Source of the DNA: CAZSDU01 sp963662525
GTDB taxonomy: Bacteria > Bacteroidota > Bacteroidia > Bacteroidales > FEN-979
Direction of reading: 5' to 3'
Length of the DNA: 64,000 nucleotides
Assembly (NCBI GenBank): GCA_963662525.1
Contig: OY759717.1
Span: 3,038,001 to 3,102,000 of the forward strand
The first letter of the stretch is position 1. Each line of letters begins with the position of its first letter. The notes below the pieces were generated by a model, which made no database searches, was not told where the DNA came from, and saw only the letters and a program-made list of their open reading frames with translations. The position numbers were made by a program, and so were the translations under genes. Positions 59,148-64,000 of this stretch are shown in pieces.

Positions 59148-59897
59148 TTGGGGTTAGTTCCTCGCCGCTTGCTTGACGACTATTCAAAGGGAATTAATTG
59201 TATGAAATCATCAAATTACATATATATGCCTATTGAAACAGTGAAATCAATAAAACTGAATTCAACTTCAAATGAACTTGTAACAGAAGGTGAATTGAAT
59301 TTATTTAAAGTTGACAATAGTTATAATTTTTACTTGGATAAAACGCAGAAATTGGAAACAAGTATTGGTTTGTCATCTTTCTCACTCTCTTCGATTTCCA
59401 ATAGTGGAATTTTTCAAAATAACAGCAACTACCATGACGACTATTTTTTTGATTCTTACGATAATTATTATAACCTTCTACAATACCACAAGCAAGATGA
59501 TAATAATATAAGTACAATCTGGGGCTACGATAATACATATCCGATTATTAAAGCCGAGAATGTCAATGATGAGGATTTGAATACTGCAGTAAACTCAAGC
59601 ACAAATGATATTACAGCACTGCTTAACACAATAATGGATCTCATAACAACTGGCCAGAAAAACGCATGGACTTCTTTTAATACTAATTTGAGAAACCATA
59701 TCTTACTCCGTAATGCACGGGTTACAACCTATACATATAAACCCTTGGTTGGTATAACATCTTCCACCGATCCTGCAGGAATTGCAACTTATTATGAGTA
59801 TGATCCCTTTGGACGATTATCAGTTATCAGGGACGCAGAAAGCAAAATCATCAAAAAATACGATTACCATTATGCCGGCCAGGAAGGAAAAAAGTGA
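59148..59897 (+). pseudogene. fragment of an RHS/YD-repeat protein, upstream-type part
   Basis: A 249-residue open frame that lacks a proper start (TTG at 59148; first good Met at 59202) and ends abruptly. Its C-terminal half has the sequence that normally precedes the RHS core in Bacteroidota proteins. ISTIWGYDNTYPIIKAENVN is followed by YTYKPLVGITSSTDPAGIAT and YYEYDPFGRLSVIRDAESKI, the last being a YD repeat. The frame stops after KKYDYHYAGQEGKK, so no core or toxin follows. It belongs to the same decayed RHS array as the fragment at 57592, but in the reverse of functional order. Confidence 0.7.
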
Positions 59898-59988
59898 TAA
59901 TCACTTTTAAAAGGTTACCAACGAAATATTGAACATAATTTTAACCGGCATTCCTGATTGGAGAATTAGGGAGTTATCGAGAAGGTTG

Positions 59989-60062
59989 TGATCCCGGCGC
60001 GATTCGAACGCGCGACCCACAGCTTAGAAGGCTGTTGCTCTATCCAACTGAGCTACGGGACC
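59989..60062 (-). tRNA. tRNA-Arg (anticodon TCT)
   Basis: Read on the minus strand, GGTCCCG pairs with CGGGATC as acceptor stem (one G-T pair), with discriminator A. TAGCTCAGTTGGATAGAGCA forms the D arm. ACAGC-CTTCTAA-GCTGT is the anticodon arm with TCT, and GCGCG-TTCGAAT-CGCGC the T arm. The total is 74 nt and no CCA is encoded. It closes the accessory RHS region on its right side. Confidence 0.95.
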
Positions 60063-60130
60063 TGAAAAGGCATGCAAAAATAGCAATTATTAAGTTTTTA
60101 ACAAAACAACTTCGGTTAACATGGAAATCT

Positions 60131-60138
60131 TAAATTTG
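60131..60138 (+). promoter_or_regulatory. candidate -7 box upstream of the isochorismatase-family gene
   Basis: TAAATTTG matches TAnnTTTG. It is 68 nt before the ATG at 60207. The -33 element is weak (TTCGG). Confidence 0.3.
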
Positions 60139-60206
60139 CAGAAATAAGAAAATCCGCCTCTGGTCAATGAAATACCAGGAAGAATCTTATTTCTAAGTTT
60201 TGATTT

Positions 60207-60749
60207 ATGAGAATTTTACGAGATAAAACTGCTGCCCTGGTCATCGATTTCCAGGAGAGGTTATTCCCTTTTATTCATGACCATGAGCGATTATTGAAAA
60301 ACGTTCCTACCCTGCTTGAGGGATTTAAAATACTCAAAGTTCCTGTTTTTGTAACTGAACAATATGTAAAAGGTCTGGGACCTACGGTTCAGCCCATTGC
60401 TGCTGTTTTAGATGGGATTGTCCGGATCGAGAAAGCCACCTTCAGCTGTTGCGATGAACCGAAGTTCATGCTTGAGCTTGCTTCTTTGGCCATGGAAAAT
60501 GTCATCATTTTAGGAATAGAAAGTCATGTTTGCGTGTTGCAGACGGTTATCGACCTGATCGGCAATGGCTACCACCCGGTTGTTGTGGAAGATTGTATTT
60601 CTTCACGTAAAGAAAGCGATAAACAAATCGCCCTGGAGCGGATGCGGCAGGAAGGAGCCTTTATCACAACCTATGAATCTATTCTTTTTGAGCTGCTCCG
60701 GTCCTCGGGAACAGAAGAGTTTAAGGCGATTTCAAAACTTATAAAGTAA
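60207..60749 (+). CDS. isochorismatase-family cysteine hydrolase
   Basis: A 180-residue cytoplasmic enzyme of the isochorismatase/nicotinamidase superfamily. The triad is visible: Asp in ALVIDFQERLFP, Lys in VRIEKATFSCC and the nucleophile Cys in ILGIESHVCVLQT. It is closest in pattern to the YcaC-like hydrolases. The family cleaves amides or vinyl ethers; the substrate here is not predictable. It lies 64 nt upstream of the topoisomerase gene, possibly on one transcript. Confidence 0.9.
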   Translation: MRILRDKTAALVIDFQERLFPFIHDHERLLKNVPTLLEGFKILKVPVFVTEQYVKGLGPTVQPIAAVLDGIVRIEKATFSCCDEPKFMLELASLAMENVIILGIESHVCVLQTVIDLIGNGYHPVVVEDCISSRKESDKQIALERMRQEGAFITTYESILFELLRSSGTEEFKAISKLIK

Positions 60750-60813
60750 TTTAAAAATTTGAGGATTTGAAGATCGAAAAAGTATATAATTATCGCCTCG
60801 TATCTATTGTCTG

Positions 60814-63420
60814 ATGTCTGATGTCGAAATAACCAACGGAGAAAATCCCGAACTTGAATCAGGAACCCTGGCCGAAACGATTCACCTGAAGGGGATGTAT
60901 CAAAGCTGGTTCCTTGATTATGCCTCCTATGTGATCCTGGAAAGGGCCGTGCCTGAAATGATTGATGGGTTAAAGCCTGTTCAGCGCCGGATTCTGCATT
61001 CCATGAAGGATCTTGATGACGGCAGGTACAACAAGGTGGCCAACATCATCGGTCATACCATGAAATATCATCCCCATGGGGATGCATCCATCGGAGATGC
61101 GCTGGTACAGCTCGGACAGAAAGACCTGCTCATAGATGCCCAGGGGAACTGGGGTAATATTCTTACCGGCGATAGTGCTGCAGCTCCCAGATACATTGAA
61201 GCGCGTTTATCGAAATTCGCTCTCGAAGTAATGTTCAATGCCAAGACTACGGTTTGGAAATCTTCCTATGATGGAAGAAACAAAGAACCTGTTGCTCTAC
61301 CTGCAAAATTTCCACTGCTGCTGGCACAAGGGGTGGAGGGTATTGCCGTGGGACTGGCCTCCAAGATTCTTCCCCACAACTTTCTCGAGTTGATAGATGC
61401 CTCAATAAAAATTCTTCAGGAAAAAGAATTTGAGATTTTCCCGGATTTTCTTACCGGCGGTATGGCCGATGTTTCCCGTTACAATGACGGGATAAGAGGA
61501 GGAAAAATCAGGCTTCGGGCAAAAATTACCCAGTTTGATAAAAAGACCCTTGTCATTACCGAGATCCCTTATGGAACCACGACAGGTTCAATTATTGATT
61601 CTATCCTTGCAGCCAATGATAAGGGAAAGATCAAGATCCGCAAGATCGATGATAATACCGCCGAACATGTCGAAGTAATGATTTACTTGGCGCCCGGTGT
61701 CTCACCGGATACTACCATAGATGCCTTGTATGCTTTTACGGAATGTGAGGTATCTATTTCTCCGAATTCCTGCGTAATCGAAGGGGGTAAGCCAAAATTC
61801 CTGGGAGTTACCGAAATATTAAAAATAAATACCCGACATACGGTTGATTTGCTTCGTATGGAGCTGAACATCCGCATGGAAGAATTGAAAGACAGTCTGC
61901 ATTATGCTTCTCTTGAAAAAATATTTATCGAAAATGAAATTTACGAGGGTATTAAAAAATGCAAGACAACAGAGGAAATTGATTCTGCCATCAGGAAAGG
62001 CCTGAAACCCTTTCTCAAACAACTCGTCAGGCCATTGGGTGATGAGGATGTACATCGTTTACGTAAAATACCCATTGAGCGAATTTCGAGATTTAACTCC
62101 GATAAGGCCAATGATATAATCCTTGGCATTCATATGGAAATGGAGGAGGTTCAGAACCATTTATCCCACCTGATCGATTTTACCATCGAATATTTCAGGC
62201 AGATCAGGAAAAAATACGGGAAGGGTCGCGAAAGGAGAACAGAGCTCAGGAATTTCGATACCATTGAAGCCGTTAAAGTAGCTGCAGCCAATGAGAAATT
62301 ATATGTAAACCGGGAGGAAGGTTTTGCCGGAACAGGTTTGAAGAAAGATGAATTTGTTTGTGAATGTTCTGATATCGATGATATTATTGTTTTTCGTGAC
62401 GATGGTACATTCCTGGTAACCAAGGTTACAGATAAGGTTTTCGTGGGGCAGAACATCATACACATCAATGTCTTTTCAAAAAATGATAATCGTACTGTTT
62501 ATAACCTGATTTACCGGGATGGTAAAAACGGAAAGATCATGGTTAAACGGTTTAGCGTGCTGGGCGTTACAAGAGATAAGGAATATGAAGTGACCAAAGG
62601 AACCAAGGATTCCAAGGTGCTTTATTTTTCAGCTAATCCTAATGGAGAAGCCGAAATGGTCAGGGTCGATTTGCGTCCTAAACCACGGCTTAAAAAAACA
62701 AGTTTTGATTTTGATTTTGCTGAGATTGCTATCAAGGGACGTAACTCCATGGGTAATACCCTGACCAAATATCCCGTAAAAAAGATCGAAAAACGACAGG
62801 AAGGAATTTCAACCCTGGGATCTTTAAATATCTGGTATGACGAAACTGTGCAACGCCTCAATACCGATAATCGCGGTGTTTTGCTTGGTGCATTTTCAGG
62901 CGCTGATCGCATCCTGACTTTAATGCAATCCGGGCATTACCGCCTGACTTCCTTCGACCTTTCCACTCATTTTGATGAGGAGATGATAAGGATAGAAAAG
63001 TATGACGAAAATAAGGTTTATACATTGGTATACCTGGAGAATCAAACAAAACTTCATTATATCAAACGGTTTAAACCGGAGCCAAGCGAGAAAAAAATTG
63101 AATTTTTGGAAGAGGGAAATTCTCTTATCCTTTTCACCGATCATTCCAGTCCAAAGCTCGACATCTTGTTTGATATGAAACAAAAGGCCAAAGGGTCCGA
63201 TCATGAGGAAATTGAGGTAACGGAATTTATCGGCATTAAAGGATATAAGGCAAAAGGAAAGCGACTAACGAGTTATCCCGTGAAGAAGATTGCCTGGATT
63301 CAAACTGAAGAAGAAGCCGTTGAAAATCGTGAACCGGGCATTATTGCGACTCCGGAGCCTGAAATTCCTGTCAAGGCGGAGGATACCGGCGATGCGGTTC
63401 AGATGGAGTTGCCGTTGTAA
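60814..63420 (+). CDS. parC: DNA topoisomerase IV subunit A (ParC/GyrA family)
   Basis: An 868-residue type IIA topoisomerase A subunit. The breakage-reunion domain has YVILERAVPEMIDGLKPVQR, KYHPHGDASIGDA and the active-site Tyr127 in AAPRYIEARLS. A coiled-coil/tower region follows. The C-terminal beta-pinwheel part has degenerate repeats (FVCECSDIDDIIVFRDDGTF, KGRNSMGNTLTKYPVKKI). The GyrA box QRRGGKG is not seen, which supports topoisomerase IV rather than gyrase. It decatenates daughter chromosomes with ParE, which is not in the window. The ATG at 60814 gives the usual N-terminal extension. It is followed 8 nt later by the flavodiiron gene. Confidence 0.92.
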   Translation: MSDVEITNGENPELESGTLAETIHLKGMYQSWFLDYASYVILERAVPEMIDGLKPVQRRILHSMKDLDDGRYNKVANIIGHTMKYHPHGDASIGDALVQLGQKDLLIDAQGNWGNILTGDSAAAPRYIEARLSKFALEVMFNAKTTVWKSSYDGRNKEPVALPAKFPLLLAQGVEGIAVGLASKILPHNFLELIDASIKILQEKEFEIFPDFLTGGMADVSRYNDGIRGGKIRLRAKITQFDKKTLVITEIPYGTTTGSIIDSILAANDKGKIKIRKIDDNTAEHVEVMIYLAPGVSPDTTIDALYAFTECEVSISPNSCVIEGGKPKFLGVTEILKINTRHTVDLLRMELNIRMEELKDSLHYASLEKIFIENEIYEGIKKCKTTEEIDSAIRKGLKPFLKQLVRPLGDEDVHRLRKIPIERISRFNSDKANDIILGIHMEMEEVQNHLSHLIDFTIEYFRQIRKKYGKGRERRTELRNFDTIEAVKVAAANEKLYVNREEGFAGTGLKKDEFVCECSDIDDIIVFRDDGTFLVTKVTDKVFVGQNIIHINVFSKNDNRTVYNLIYRDGKNGKIMVKRFSVLGVTRDKEYEVTKGTKDSKVLYFSANPNGEAEMVRVDLRPKPRLKKTSFDFDFAEIAIKGRNSMGNTLTKYPVKKIEKRQEGISTLGSLNIWYDETVQRLNTDNRGVLLGAFSGADRILTLMQSGHYRLTSFDLSTHFDEEMIRIEKYDENKVYTLVYLENQTKLHYIKRFKPEPSEKKIEFLEEGNSLILFTDHSSPKLDILFDMKQKAKGSDHEEIEVTEFIGIKGYKAKGKRLTSYPVKKIAWIQTEEEAVENREPGIIATPEPEIPVKAEDTGDAVQMELPL

Positions 63421-63428
63421 ATAGCAAA

Positions 63429-64000
63429 ATGTGTAATTATATGTTGGATAATAAGGTTTTAAAGGTTTCAGAAGATGTCAGTTGGATTGGAGTGATGGAC
63501 CGTGACATTGTGACTTTTGATGTAGTGATGGAGACCAAATTCGGGACCACTTACAATGCTTATTTTATCAATGCCGGGAAAAAGGCAGTTGTGGAAACTG
63601 TTAAGGAGAAATTCTGGGATACATATCTCGCAAAGCTGAAGCAGGTTGTTGATCCGGCTGAACTGGACTATATCATTCTCAACCATACAGAGCCCGATCA
63701 TTCAGGCTGTCTTGCCCGTTTATTAAAAATTGCACCCAAAGCCATGGTTATTGGCAGCGGAAATGCTATCAGGTACCTGAATGATTTGTTGGGCTTCTCA
63801 TTTCCTCACCGGATCGTTAAAGACGGTCAGGTGATCGACCTGGGAAATAAGAAACTTAAGGTGATCGGCGCCGCCAACCTTCACTGGCCGGATTCCATGA
63901 TGACTTATCTACAGGAAGACAAGCTTTTATTTACCTGTGATATTTTTGGTGAGCATTATTGCCATGAAGGTATTTTCGATGATCAGGTTCCTGATTTTGA
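63429..64000 (+). CDS. flavodiiron protein (FprA family), truncated by window edge
   Basis: The frame is open from ATG 63429 (alternative ATG at 63441, four codons later) to the window end, about 190 residues. The metallo-beta-lactamase-type diiron site is visible: NHTEPDHSGC (the H-x-E-x-D-H ligands), NLHWPDSMMTY and TCDIFGEHY. Family members (A-type flavoproteins) reduce O2 to water or NO to N2O, protecting anaerobes. The C-terminal flavodoxin domain lies outside the window. It begins 8 nt after parC. Confidence 0.92.
   Translation, partial: MCNYMLDNKVLKVSEDVSWIGVMDRDIVTFDVVMETKFGTTYNAYFINAGKKAVVETVKEKFWDTYLAKLKQVVDPAELDYIILNHTEPDHSGCLARLLKIAPKAMVIGSGNAIRYLNDLLGFSFPHRIVKDGQVIDLGNKKLKVIGAANLHWPDSMMTYLQEDKLLFTCDIFGEHYCHEGIFDDQVPDF

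Overview
The window comes from a Bacteroidota chromosome, probably an anaerobic member of the Bacteroidales/Marinilabiliales type. The evidence is a SusC/SusD/SusE outer-membrane set, several secreted proteins with type IX secretion (T9SS) C-terminal sorting domains, DUF3078, FISUMP and LruC families, promoter boxes of the Bacteroidota type (TTTG, then TAnnTTTG), and a flavodiiron protein at the right edge. Species cannot be named from the sequence.

Layout. 1-6 kb: a truncated LruC-domain lipoprotein, a DUF6922/AbiEii-type toxin-antitoxin-like pair and a short IMP dehydrogenase/GMP reductase homologue. 4.4-15.1 kb (minus strand): an RND efflux operon (adaptor, pump, outer-membrane factor) that runs on into a beta-barrel porin, a large TPR protein and a multi-pass membrane protein. 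15.2-16.7 kb: an unrecognised secreted protein.

16.6-45.4 kb is a large starch/glycogen/maltodextrin locus. A plus-strand susC-susD-susE operon binds and imports starch. A convergent eight-gene minus-strand operon (40.8 to 28.0 kb) encodes an MFS sugar transporter, an apparently inactive prolyl-oligopeptidase-like lipoprotein, 4-alpha-glucanotransferase, a SusA-like neopullulanase, a second MFS transporter, a secreted esterase and two more GH13 amylases. A T9SS-exported GH13 amylase, a GH2 enzyme, a secreted protein made only of starch-binding-like domains, dipeptidase E and a glycogen branching enzyme lie around it. The likely flow is surface capture and cleavage (SusCDE, T9SS amylase, lipoprotein amylase), periplasmic trimming (SusA-like), uptake by the MFS carriers, then cytoplasmic MalQ and branching enzyme. 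No SusR-type regulator is present; an orphan hybrid histidine kinase follows the branching enzyme.

48.5-56.1 kb: an mscL-DUF3078-small membrane protein operon, a FISUMP lipoprotein, a large repetitive T9SS protein with near-identical 582-bp DNA repeats, and a papain-like secreted protease with a small secreted partner. 56.1-59.9 kb is an accessory region of RHS/YD-repeat debris: toxin tail remnant, two immunity-like proteins, an RHS core with variable tail, an RHS N-terminal-side fragment, and a DUF559 nuclease gene framed by inverted GC-rich repeats. 60-64 kb returns to housekeeping genes: tRNA-Arg(TCT), an isochorismatase-family hydrolase, topoisomerase IV subunit A and the start of a flavodiiron protein.

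The most unusual items are the DUF559 inverted-repeat cassette in the RHS debris, the pseudo-peptidase inside the starch operon, the higher-order 1164-bp repeat in the 897-residue surface protein, and a short palindromic repeat family dispersed between operon genes.
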